DNA from: Caballeronia cordobensis
Lineage (GTDB): Bacteria; Pseudomonadota; Gammaproteobacteria; Burkholderiales; Burkholderiaceae
Assembly (NCBI RefSeq): GCF_001544575.2
Contig: NZ_FCNY02000037.1
Location: forward strand, 1 to 42,169
Reading direction: 5' to 3'
Length of the DNA stretch: 42,169 nt
Shown: in pieces, positions 8,774 to 18,474 of the stretch
Numbering within the stretch: position 1 is the stretch's first letter
Layout: each line of letters opens with the position of its first letter
Notes under the pieces: generated by a model
Database searches by the model: none
Seen by the model: only the letters and a program-made list of their open reading frames with translations
Told to the model about the DNA's origin: nothing
Translations under genes and position numbers: made by a program

Positions 8774-9397
8774 ATGACCATCAAAGCAGTCGTGTTCGAT
8801 TTCGGCGGCGTGCTCATCGACTGGAATCGCGAGTATCTCTACAAGCAGCTGATTCCCGACGAAACCGAGCGCCGCTGGTTTCTCGACAACGTCTGCAAGA
8901 TGGAATGGGTCGTGCAGCAGGACGGCGGGCAGACCATCGAGGAAGGCACCGCCGAGCTGATCGCGCTTCATCCCGGGCACGAAGCGCTGATCCGCGCGTT
9001 CTACGCGCGCTGGCCGGAGATGGTGTCGGGCGTGCTCGAAGAGGGCGTGGCGCTCGTCGATCGGCTGGAGGCGGCGCGCGTGCCGCTTTTCGGGCTGACG
9101 AACTGGTCGGCTGAGACGTTTCCGTACGCGTGGGACCGCTTCGACGTGCTGCGCAAGTTTCGCGAAATCGTCGTGTCGGGGCGCGTCGGTCTCGTCAAGC
9201 CCGATCCGCGGATTTTCGGCCTGATGCACGCGGAGATCGAACGGCATCTGCCGGGCATCCAGCCGGAGGAACTCGTTTTCATCGACGACAACCTGAATAA
9301 CGCGCAAGCCGCGACCGCGCTCGGCTGGCACGGCGTTCACTACACCGGCGCGCTGGAAACGGAGACGAAGCTGCGGGAACTGGCGCTGCCGCTCTGA
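8774..9397 (+). CDS. HAD-superfamily hydrolase (YihX-like)
   Basis: The 207-residue protein is a haloacid-dehalogenase-type hydrolase. Motif I is VFDFGGVL with nucleophile Asp9; the usual second Asp (+2) is Gly, as in the YihX sugar-phosphatase and epoxide-hydrolase N-terminal subgroup. Motif II is GLTNWS, the motif III lysine lies in RVGLVKPDPRIF and motif IV is FIDDNLNN. Substrate is not predictable; sugar phosphates are known for YihX. A ggag-type ribosome site precedes MTIKAVVF. It is probably cotranscribed with the aminopeptidase gene and converges on the AsmA-like gene with 6 bases between the stops. Confidence 0.88.
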   Translation: MTIKAVVFDFGGVLIDWNREYLYKQLIPDETERRWFLDNVCKMEWVVQQDGGQTIEEGTAELIALHPGHEALIRAFYARWPEMVSGVLEEGVALVDRLEAARVPLFGLTNWSAETFPYAWDRFDVLRKFREIVVSGRVGLVKPDPRIFGLMHAEIERHLPGIQPEELVFIDDNLNNAQAATALGWHGVHYTGALETETKLRELALPL

Positions 9398-9403
9398 GGC
9401 GCG

Positions 9404-10531
9404 CTACTGCCCCAAAAGATTCTTCAGCGCGTTGCCGATGCCCCGCACCGTATCGCCGGCACCGCGCGCGACGCCTTCCGCGCTCACGCCGAGCGCCTTC
9501 GCGAAACCCGCCGCGAGCTTCTTCGACAGACTTTCGTTGAGCGAGAACTTCGGATCGCGCAAATCGCCGTCGAGCACGAAATCGAGCTTGATCTGTTCCT
9601 TGCGATTGCTCAGCGCGGCGATCGCGGCCTTGGTCGGAATCGAGAGGAAGGTGTCGAGCGGATTACCCGTATCGCTGATCTGCAGGTGATTCAGCGTGAG
9701 CGTGCCCGGCGCGTGGATGCGGTAGTCCTTCACGGTGGCGTCGACGACCATGTCGATGGTGCCGCCCGTCACCGCGGCCTTCGCGCCCGCTTTCTTCAGC
9801 AGATACGGATCGAGCGTCGCGACATCGACATTGCGCAGTGTCGCGCGCGTCTGCGAATCCTTGTTCGCGATGATCATCCAGCCGCCCCAGGTCACAGTGC
9901 CCGTGTGCGACGGGCCTTTGATAGAGCCGGTCATCGTGAGTTCGGTGCGGTCGGTGAGGGCGGGCAGGCGAATATGTTCGACCGTGGCGCGCGCATCGCC
10001 GATCAGCACGCGGTACGGCGGATTCTGCACGGTGCTGTCGTAGAACTCCATCGAACCGCGCTCGAACGACACGCGATCGATCAGCTTTTCTTCTTGCGCG
10101 TGCTTTTCGCGTTCCGTATTTCCAGGCCTGGCATCGGCTTCGCTCGCGGTTTCCTTGAGGCCCGGCAGAATGCGCACGCGCCCATCGGCCGAGCGAACGA
10201 TCGACAGGTAGTAATTATCGACGCTCACGCTGCGCAGATGAATCGGTCTGGATATGAGCGACTGCATGTCGACGTCGAGCACGATGCGTTCGGCGCGCAT
10301 CGCGTCGTTAGTCGGCCAGTCTTTCGGGCCGCGCAGGCGCACGCGCGAGAGCGTCACATGACCGAAGCCGACATCGATTTCCTCGACCGAACCGTTCGGG
10401 CCGAGCGTCTCGATGATGCGCTCCTTCATCTGATGCACGACGAAGAGCCAGCCGCCGATGCTTAAGACGGCGAGCGCCACGACGATCCCGATTGCCCAAA
10501 GCGCTCCCCGCTGCGCGCTCGATCCCGCCAT
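9404..10531 (-). CDS. AsmA/DUF748-like membrane-anchored protein
   Basis: The 375-residue protein has an N-terminal transmembrane anchor (about 11-32, ALWAIGIVVALAVLSIGGWL) and a long periplasmic part rich in beta-strand patterns. The segment IDVGFGHVTLSRVRLRGPKDWP and later LSIPTKAAIAALSNRKEQIKLDFVLDGDLRDPKFSL resemble DUF748/AsmA-like envelope proteins, a superfamily linked to lipid transport or outer-membrane assembly. The C-terminal GVARGAGDTVRGIGNALKNLL is glycine-rich and probably amphipathic. It lies downstream of ettA on the same strand, but a terminator separates the two. Function in this organism is inference. Confidence 0.72.
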   Translation of the reverse strand: MAGSSAQRGALWAIGIVVALAVLSIGGWLFVVHQMKERIIETLGPNGSVEEIDVGFGHVTLSRVRLRGPKDWPTNDAMRAERIVLDVDMQSLISRPIHLRSVSVDNYYLSIVRSADGRVRILPGLKETASEADARPGNTEREKHAQEEKLIDRVSFERGSMEFYDSTVQNPPYRVLIGDARATVEHIRLPALTDRTELTMTGSIKGPSHTGTVTWGGWMIIANKDSQTRATLRNVDVATLDPYLLKKAGAKAAVTGGTIDMVVDATVKDYRIHAPGTLTLNHLQISDTGNPLDTFLSIPTKAAIAALSNRKEQIKLDFVLDGDLRDPKFSLNESLSKKLAAGFAKALGVSAEGVARGAGDTVRGIGNALKNLLGQ

Positions 10532-10564
10532 CTGCGTGTGTCTCCTCTTATCGATGTCCGCTCG

Positions 10565-10605
10565 AAAAAAAAGCGGCGACTGCGTCGTACACAGTCGCCA
10601 CTTTT
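10565..10605 (-). terminator. Intrinsic terminator of ettA
   Basis: An 8-bp core stem (ggcgactg at 10575-10582 with cagtcgcc at 10592-10599) is extended by imperfect pairing. On the minus strand it is followed by a run of T residues, matching transcription arriving from ettA. It separates ettA from the AsmA-like gene. Confidence 0.85.
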
Positions 10606-10652
10606 GTGCCTGATGTCGGTGCGCGCGCCCGCATAGGCCTTTTCTTCAGAGC

Positions 10653-12320
<1,668 letters not shown>

Positions 12321-12475
12321 GTCCAGTGTCTGTGATGGTGTGATGGAGGATGCGAACGTCCTGCGTTCGATGCGGGTCGGTGGCGCGGTCTGGCGCGCAT
12401 TCCCGAGGCGGCGTCAGGCGGCGCGGGCGGGATCAAGTCGCATTGTACTTCGCGGTGCGGCCGGTCACTTATCGG

Positions 12476-12796
12476 TCACTGCCAGCTCGCTACGCCGCCG
12501 TGGCGGGAGCATGTGCCGCTGTGGTGCTGGCTGAAGCTGTAGGTGCCGTCGCGGCATTGGGCGGTCGCGCCCTGCGGAACGGCGCCGGAGCGGGAGTGCG
12601 CGGGCGAGTGGACGGAGTTGCCGTCGCGGTTGATGTAGTGGCCGTGGGAATCGAGGTCGGATTCGTCGGGTTGCGGTTGATACTGGTAGGCGTTGCCGCG
12701 ATAAGCGAACGCGTCAGGTGTCCACGCGGCGTTGGCCACGACGAGCGCGGTGATGGCGAAGGCGCGCAGTGCGCGCATCGGTGTGAGGCTCTTCAT
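12476..12796 (-). CDS. Secreted DUF3761 protein
   Basis: The 106-residue protein has a Sec signal peptide (MKSLTPMRALRAFAITALVVANAAWTPDAFA region; cleavage likely after AFA). The mature part matches the DUF3761 pattern: YINRDGNSVHSPAHS, then P-x-GATAQCRDGTYSFSQHHSGTCSRHGGVASW. Two cysteines in the last block could form a disulfide in the periplasm. Function is unknown. I chose MKSLTPMRA as start because it begins the signal peptide; an upstream ATG adds non-secretory sequence. The type I RM operon ends 134 bases upstream of this start, so its promoter must lie within 12797-12930. Confidence 0.8.
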   Translation of the reverse strand: MKSLTPMRALRAFAITALVVANAAWTPDAFAYRGNAYQYQPQPDESDLDSHGHYINRDGNSVHSPAHSRSGAVPQGATAQCRDGTYSFSQHHSGTCSRHGGVASWQ

Positions 12797-12858
12797 TTGT
12801 TGTTGTTCTCTCGATCGTTCGTATCGAGCGCGTCGATACACGACGTCTCGTCCGCTCA

Positions 12859-12894
12859 AGAAAAGAGCGGAGCCCCTCAATCGCGTAGTCCGCT
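12859..12894 (-). terminator. Possible terminator after hsdR
   Basis: On the minus strand AGCGGA ... TCCGCT forms a six-pair stem (12889-12894 with 12866-12871) with a 17-base loop, followed by CTTTTCTT. It lies 37 bases past the hsdR stop. The stem is short and the loop long, so the call is tentative. Confidence 0.4.
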
Positions 12895-12930
12895 TTACGA
12901 GGCAAGCGGCGTTGAGGTATTGCTTGACGG

Positions 12931-15900
12931 TTAAATGTGCCCTCTCATTTGCTTGCTTCCGCGCGCTTCATGGGAATGGCTCTTGTGGTATGTCAAGTCG
13001 AACATCATGTTTGTCAGATCGCGTCTGAAGCTCGGGTTGTCGCTGTACTGCTTGAACAGCTCCGTATAGTCAGACAGTAGTTCCAGCATGACGCGATTGA
13101 GTGCCTTGTCGTGCTCCAATTTGGCGTTCTGACGATCGGAGTTCGCCTGTGCGTTCAGATAGGCCTTGTCCTGCGCCACACTCACTGGAATTTCTTCGGC
13201 GATGACTTTAGCGATTCTGTCCGCATCCTTCCATTTGATGTTGCCGAATAGGTCATTGAAAGTCTTGAGGATGTTCGACAGCGTGTCGATTTCCGGCTCG
13301 CTCTTGCCATTGCCACCTTCCCATGGAGCGGGTTCGACTGCAGCATCGGTGTCGTCCATCGTCATCTTGAGCGCAGCCCGCGCTTCAACGCGATAGCTGT
13401 CCATGTCGATGGATTCGAGCACGCCCTTCGATAGGTCTTGCTCTTCCGGTGCTGGCAGCTTCGGGATCAAGAAATTCAGGAATATCGACAGCTTCTCCCA
13501 CGTGAAATGGCCGTAGCTGAGAATCGCAGCGAGGAAGCCATAGCTACGCACGAAAGTCTTGGCCTTCCCCTTGAACTCAACCTGGCTGTTCTCGTTCAGG
13601 TTTGCCTTATATTCTTCGACGCAGCTATCGAGGATGGGATCGAGCCGGTCGCGCTCGGAGCCGCTGAGATACAGCGTGACCAGTTCCTCCACCTGCTGCC
13701 AGCTATACACCTGCTTGCCGTCGAGGTCGGCTTTCAGGTCGTGCAGCTTGTTAGCGTCGGTTTCGCCAATCTGGATCGTCGCGCGGTAGTAGTCCTGGAA
13801 CGCCGCTTTGACCGCCTCCGCGTTGTCGGCGAAGTCGAGCACGAAGGTGTCGTGCTTCTGCGGATGCGCGCGATTCAAGCGCGACAGCGTCTGCACCGCC
13901 TGTACGCCCGCGAGCTTCTTGTCTACATACATCGTGTGTAGGAGCGGTTCGTCAAACCCCGTGACGAACTTGTTGGCGACGATCAGAAAGCGATATGGGT
14001 CTTGTCTGAACTTGTCCGGAATATCCTTGCTCGGGAAATCGTTGAGGTTTGCCTCTGTTTTCGTCTCGAACTCGCCGGAGTAAGCGACGATAGCTTTAAA
14101 GGGGCTCTTGATCTGTTCAAGGTAGCTCGACACTTGGCGCCAGTACTCGATGGCCCGCGAGATGCCATTACAGACGATCATTGCCCGCGCCTTGCCGCCG
14201 ATCTTCCTGGCCCCAATCACTTGAGCAAGAAAATGATCGACCATGATCTCTGTCTTGCTGCGAATGGCTTTGTCGTGCGATTCGACGTAGTGGCGAATCT
14301 TCTTTAGCGCCCGCGCCTTGTCGAAATCCGGATCGTCCTCCACTGTCTTCGCGACGTGGTAGAAGCTATCCACCGTGGTGTAGTGAGCGATCACGTCGAG
14401 GATGAATCCCTCCTGAATCGCTTGCTTGGTGGTGTAGGTCAATTCCTCAGGCGCTCGAAAGCGCACGTCGTTGCCGATTACGATTCTCTCGCCGAACAAC
14501 TCCAGCGTCTTATTCTTGGGCGTGGCGGTGAAGGCGAAGTAGCTGGCGTTGGACAGCATTCGCCGCGATCGGATGCGCTTCTCGATTTCCACGTTCACCG
14601 TGTCCTGCGTCGCATCTTCCTCAAAGGCTTCCTCTTCTGACTTGCCGGAAAGCGCTTCGTGCATCTTGGCCGTCGTCTTTCCGCCTTGGCTGGAATGCGC
14701 CTCGTCGATCAGCAGCGCGAATTTCCTGCTGGACAGGTCGCCCAGTTCATCAAGGATGAAAGGAAATTTCTGCACCGTGGTGACGATGATTTTCCTGCCC
14801 CGGCGCAGGTAGTCGCGCAGTTCCTGGGCGTTGTCGGAGTGACCGAAGATTGAGGCGACATGGTCGTAGGCCTTGATGGTGCGCGCGATTTGGCTGTCAA
14901 GCGCGCGCCGATCCGTGATGACAATGATGGAATCGAACAGCGGCGCTGTCGGATCGCCGCTAGTACGAAACTCCACCAACTGGTGCGCGAGCCACGCAAT
15001 GGTGTTGCTCTTGCCGCTGCCCGCCGAGTGCTGGATCAAGTACCGCTTGCCAACTCCGTCCTTACTCACCAGGCGTAGCAGGGCGCGCACGGTGTGCAAC
15101 TGATGAAAACGTGGAAACACCGGTTTGCGCTTTTTCTTCTTTCGATTTGTGGCAACGTCGGTCTCTTCTTCCACCACAATCTGAGCAAAGCTTTCGATGA
15201 TATTGGCCAGCGATTGCTTCGTCAGCACCCGCTTCCAGAGGTAATCGGTCTTCAATCCTTTCGGGTTGAGCGGATTGCCCGCTCCGCTATTCCAGCCTTG
15301 ATTAAACGGCAGGAACCACGATGTTTTGCCTTTCAACTCGGTGCAGAAATACACCTCGGCATCGTCCACCGCCAAGTGGGCGACGCACCGTCCCGGTTGA
15401 AAAAGCAGTTCCTGCGGATTGCGCGTCGTCTCGTATTGGACGATGGCATCGGCTACCGTTTGCTTGGTCAGCGAATTCTTCAACTCGAAGGTCAGCACCG
15501 GCAGGCCATTGATGAAGATCACCAGATCGAGCTCGTTGCCGGAATCGTTGCTGTAGCGCACCTGCCGGGTGACGCTGAAGATATTCCTGTCAAATGCCTC
15601 GGCGGCGTTTGCGTTTCCCGGCGTGGGCAACAGCTTATAGAGATCGACTGTCACCGGCCCGTGGCTCGCGCCCTTGCGCAATACGTCCACCACGCCGCGC
15701 TTGGTAATTTCGCCCTGTAACCGGTGCAGGAATTGCGTGCGCTTGATGCCCTCGTGCGCCAATTCCAGCGCTTCCACCGCATTGGGCTGTGTGGCTTGTA
15801 GAAAGGCCAACAGTTGTGCGATGTCCAAAGCCACATCACGATTGAAATCGGATGCGCGTCCCAGCACATAACCGCCAGATTCATACACAGCCGCGGGACC

Positions 15901-15999
15901 CAAGGTATCGGTGGGAGCGGGAGAGTGCTCACTGATACCCGCCAGATGGCGGACGATCAACCGTTCCAGCTCTCTCTCACTGGTGTCGGATGGTTTCAT
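12931..15999 (-). CDS. hsdR: Type I restriction enzyme, HsdR subunit
   Basis: HsdR supplies nuclease and ATP-driven DNA translocation to a type I restriction-modification complex. The 1022-residue length is normal and the gene is intact. The N-terminal PD-(D/E)XK nuclease site is Asp158 ... Glu172-x-Lys174 (ELDLVIFINGLPVLTFELKN). The SF2 motor follows: Walker A QHSAGSGKS at about 323-331, DEAH at 432-435, TATPK at 491-495, and VTGFDEPLLHTMYVD with QTLSRLNR in the second RecA-like domain. The C-terminal helical part would contact HsdM. Its ATG overlaps the stop of the DUF1016 gene by four bases (ATGA), so the two are probably translationally coupled. Confidence 0.96.
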   Translation of the reverse strand: MKPSDTSERELERLIVRHLAGISEHSPAPTDTLGPAAVYESGGYVLGRASDFNRDVALDIAQLLAFLQATQPNAVEALELAHEGIKRTQFLHRLQGEITKRGVVDVLRKGASHGPVTVDLYKLLPTPGNANAAEAFDRNIFSVTRQVRYSNDSGNELDLVIFINGLPVLTFELKNSLTKQTVADAIVQYETTRNPQELLFQPGRCVAHLAVDDAEVYFCTELKGKTSWFLPFNQGWNSGAGNPLNPKGLKTDYLWKRVLTKQSLANIIESFAQIVVEEETDVATNRKKKKRKPVFPRFHQLHTVRALLRLVSKDGVGKRYLIQHSAGSGKSNTIAWLAHQLVEFRTSGDPTAPLFDSIIVITDRRALDSQIARTIKAYDHVASIFGHSDNAQELRDYLRRGRKIIVTTVQKFPFILDELGDLSSRKFALLIDEAHSSQGGKTTAKMHEALSGKSEEEAFEEDATQDTVNVEIEKRIRSRRMLSNASYFAFTATPKNKTLELFGERIVIGNDVRFRAPEELTYTTKQAIQEGFILDVIAHYTTVDSFYHVAKTVEDDPDFDKARALKKIRHYVESHDKAIRSKTEIMVDHFLAQVIGARKIGGKARAMIVCNGISRAIEYWRQVSSYLEQIKSPFKAIVAYSGEFETKTEANLNDFPSKDIPDKFRQDPYRFLIVANKFVTGFDEPLLHTMYVDKKLAGVQAVQTLSRLNRAHPQKHDTFVLDFADNAEAVKAAFQDYYRATIQIGETDANKLHDLKADLDGKQVYSWQQVEELVTLYLSGSERDRLDPILDSCVEEYKANLNENSQVEFKGKAKTFVRSYGFLAAILSYGHFTWEKLSIFLNFLIPKLPAPEEQDLSKGVLESIDMDSYRVEARAALKMTMDDTDAAVEPAPWEGGNGKSEPEIDTLSNILKTFNDLFGNIKWKDADRIAKVIAEEIPVSVAQDKAYLNAQANSDRQNAKLEHDKALNRVMLELLSDYTELFKQYSDNPSFRRDLTNMMFDLTYHKSHSHEARGSKQMRGHI

Positions 16000-17060
16000 A
16001 TGCTCTCCAGCAGACGGACGATGGCTTCGGGCGACGGCAACTGGTTCTTCAGCTTCCTCGGCAGTTTCTTGGTGATTTCGTAGGTCGCCACGCCGATGGG
16101 CTTGCGCGCGTCGAGCAGGGCATACTCAACGATCGTGCGCTTCTTCTCCTTGCACAGGATGATGCCGATGGACGGGTTCTCGTCCTCCTGTCGAACCTGG
16201 GCGTCCAGCGCGGCGAGATAGAACTGCATCTTGCCTACGAACTCCGGCTCGAACTCGCCGATCTTCAATTCGATGGCCACGAGTGCGCGCAGGCGGCGGT
16301 GGAACAGCAGCAAATCAATCAAGTATTCCTTACTTTCTACCTCAAGCCGATACTGGCTGCCCATGAAGGCGAACATGCCGCCCATTGCGCGCAGGAAATC
16401 CTCGATGCGGGTGATCAGTGCGCGCTCCAGTTCGCGTTCGCTGTGCTGCTCGCCTAGTTCGAGAAAATCGAAGGCGTATTCGTCCTTCACTGCCAGCTTC
16501 GCTTGCGCGCGGAGGGCTGGGGTCAGCGTCTTGTCGAAATTTGTCTGGCCCAGCAGCGATTTTTCGTAGCTCTGGTTGTCGATCTGGTGTGCAAGCACGT
16601 TCTTCGACCAACCGAACTTGCGCGTCATCCGCAGGTAGAACTCGCGCTCCGGCGGGTCCTTGCAGCGCTCGAGGATGATCAGGTTGTGACTCCACCCGAT
16701 TTCTCGCACCAGCGGTGCGAGTTTTTCAGTGCCCCTGTAGGTCTCGAAGAAGCCCTTCATTCGCCACAGATTGGAGGCTGAAAATCCACCTGTTCCCGGG
16801 AAATCCGTCTGAAGGTCTGCGGCAAGTTGCGCCACTACGGCTTTGCCCCAGCCGCTGCTCTTTTGGCGTTCCACGATCAGCCGCCCGATATCCCAGTACA
16901 GGCCGACCAACTCCTTGTTGACCGCGCGCAGCGCCGCGTACTGTGCGGACTGGATTCGTGTCTTTATCTCGGCCAGCAACGCCGTGTAGTCGTTCGGCGT
17001 GCTGGTTTCTCGCACAGTCGGTGCGAGTATTTTGCGGGAGGACTTTTTATTCGTTGCCAT
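15996..17060 (-). CDS. DUF1016 / YhcG-type PD-(D/E)XK nuclease within the RM operon
   Basis: The 354-residue protein has the two-part DUF1016 architecture. The N-terminal half is a helical, probably winged-helix DNA-binding region with YWDIGRLIVERQKSSGWGKAVV, FPGTGGFSASNLWRMKGFF and IGWSHNLIILERC. The C-terminal half is a PD-(D/E)XK nuclease with candidate catalytic Asp in YLIDLLLFHR and Glu-x-Lys in VAIELKIGEF. I chose MATNKKSSRK as start because AAGAGGA lies eight bases before it; this start is inside the last 14 bases of hsdS. Its stop overlaps the hsdR ATG. The family is often seen near type I RM genes, but its biochemical role there is not established to my knowledge. A restriction accessory or independent defence nuclease is inference. 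Confidence 0.92.
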   Translation of the reverse strand: MATNKKSSRKILAPTVRETSTPNDYTALLAEIKTRIQSAQYAALRAVNKELVGLYWDIGRLIVERQKSSGWGKAVVAQLAADLQTDFPGTGGFSASNLWRMKGFFETYRGTEKLAPLVREIGWSHNLIILERCKDPPEREFYLRMTRKFGWSKNVLAHQIDNQSYEKSLLGQTNFDKTLTPALRAQAKLAVKDEYAFDFLELGEQHSERELERALITRIEDFLRAMGGMFAFMGSQYRLEVESKEYLIDLLLFHRRLRALVAIELKIGEFEPEFVGKMQFYLAALDAQVRQEDENPSIGIILCKEKKRTIVEYALLDARKPIGVATYEITKKLPRKLKNQLPSPEAIVRLLESI

Positions 17061-18474
17061 CGGCGTCCTCTTCGTCGGTGCTGCACACCTCATCGTCTCC
17101 ATCATCGAGGGCGGCGAGGTCGCCGTCGCCGACCTCGTCGTCCGGGCCTGGTCGCCAGTCGCGCAGGTCGATCTGGCCGGTAACGGCGTCGGAGATCAGA
17201 CGGTCGCGGTATTCGCGGATGAGGGTGATTTCGGCTTCGGCGCGGGCGATGGCTTCGTCAAGCGGCTGACATTCGTCGGCGATCCAGCGGCAGATAGCTT
17301 GCTGCTCTTCCAACTTGGGCGGCAGCGGGATAACGGCATTCTTAACGTCATGTTTGCCGAGCGCAAAGCGTGTGACGCCAGTGGCGAGAACGTGGAACTG
17401 CTGTGCAATGCGTGTCGAACCGATAGCGCGAAACAGGAATTCTCCTACTACACGTTTCGGCTCCGGACGCAGCAGGCCGAGATGGTAAGCGCAAATAACA
17501 CCGGGAAGGTCCTCTGGCACCCATGCAGGAACACCGATATCGTCGGGCGTTTCCGAATCCTTGGTGATAATGACATCGCCCGCCTTCAGCGTGAGGCGGG
17601 CGATTTCCGCCGTCGTTGCCGTGGCGCGCATTAAGTCCACGTCGTTGGTAATGCGGTCGTTCTTGTAGACGTTGGTGTAGTTGCACAGACGAACCGGTGT
17701 TTCGTCCTCATGCGAGTGCTTGTCCACGCCACTAAGACGCACATCCACCACGTGCTTGATGGAAGCGATTTCCCAATGTTCCGGCACGTCCCCCAGCCAT
17801 CCGATGCCAGAAGGCTTGAGCTTGACGGATGCATCGATACCACGCGTGACAGCTTGGTCGATGATGCGCAAATTCTGTTCGGTAAGCAGCCCGATGAGCT
17901 CGCGCTTGGCTTTGATAAAGCGAGCTATATGCGCGTCCTGCACCCGCAGGTAGGCAACGATCTGGTTTTGCTCCTCAGGCGGCGGAATTAAGGCCGACAC
18001 GTCGTAGAAGTCATCCGTGTAGAGCCGCCAGAAGCCTTCGACAATGCCTTTCGTCCGTCGCCGAAACTCTGCGATGTACATCGGCGTCCTGAACAGCGAT
18101 TCGCAATAGCGAACAGAAACGATGCCATTGGGCCGTAGGACGGTGTAGTCGGGACTGACCACGCCAGTTTGCTTTGCTCTGGCAAAAACACCGAGATGTG
18201 CCTTCAGGCGGTTCAGCACCAAATCATGTTCAGCAACAAGCTTGCCGCCTGCATAAGTCGCCGATTGGAGGCTCTTGCGAGTTAGATTTTTACTCGGCAC
18301 AAGACCGTGCACTTGACTCATGGAGAGGTGCGTTTCATCGCCGCGCATGGAACGGCGATCAATCTCACGGAACAAGAAACGATTTCTCCGAGTTTCCCAA
18401 TGCGCAGGGATCTTTCCGACCCACGGCAAGCCAGAACTCTTGTATTCGGTGTGCGGAAGTAGTTGCTGTTTCAT
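17047..18474 (-). CDS. hsdS: Type I RM specificity subunit HsdS
   Basis: HsdS sets the bipartite DNA target and docks two HsdM subunits. The 475-residue protein has two target-recognition domains in tandem. Each is introduced by a related motif (SSGLPWVGKIPAHWE and PSGIGWLGDVPEHWE) and closed by a helical conserved region (IPPPEEQNQIVAYL and IPLPPKLEEQQAICRWI). The C-terminal 35 residues contain 16 Asp/Glu. Start: GTG at 18475-18477 or ATG at 18472-18474; I prefer the ATG, which shares one base with the hsdM stop (TGATG). The recognition sequence cannot be predicted by eye. Confidence 0.94.
   Translation of the reverse strand: MKQQLLPHTEYKSSGLPWVGKIPAHWETRRNRFLFREIDRRSMRGDETHLSMSQVHGLVPSKNLTRKSLQSATYAGGKLVAEHDLVLNRLKAHLGVFARAKQTGVVSPDYTVLRPNGIVSVRYCESLFRTPMYIAEFRRRTKGIVEGFWRLYTDDFYDVSALIPPPEEQNQIVAYLRVQDAHIARFIKAKRELIGLLTEQNLRIIDQAVTRGIDASVKLKPSGIGWLGDVPEHWEIASIKHVVDVRLSGVDKHSHEDETPVRLCNYTNVYKNDRITNDVDLMRATATTAEIARLTLKAGDVIITKDSETPDDIGVPAWVPEDLPGVICAYHLGLLRPEPKRVVGEFLFRAIGSTRIAQQFHVLATGVTRFALGKHDVKNAVIPLPPKLEEQQAICRWIADECQPLDEAIARAEAEITLIREYRDRLISDAVTGQIDLRDWRPGPDDEVGDGDLAALDDGDDEVCSTDEEDADGNE

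Noticed and set aside
6946..8817. Minus-strand open frame of 623 codons over the aminopeptidase gene
   Set aside because: Antisense shadow; the plus-strand frame has all M24 metal-ligand motifs.
12931..15999. Possible truncation or frameshift in hsdR
   Set aside because: Nuclease, Walker A, DEAH, TATPK and later helicase motifs are all in one frame at normal length.
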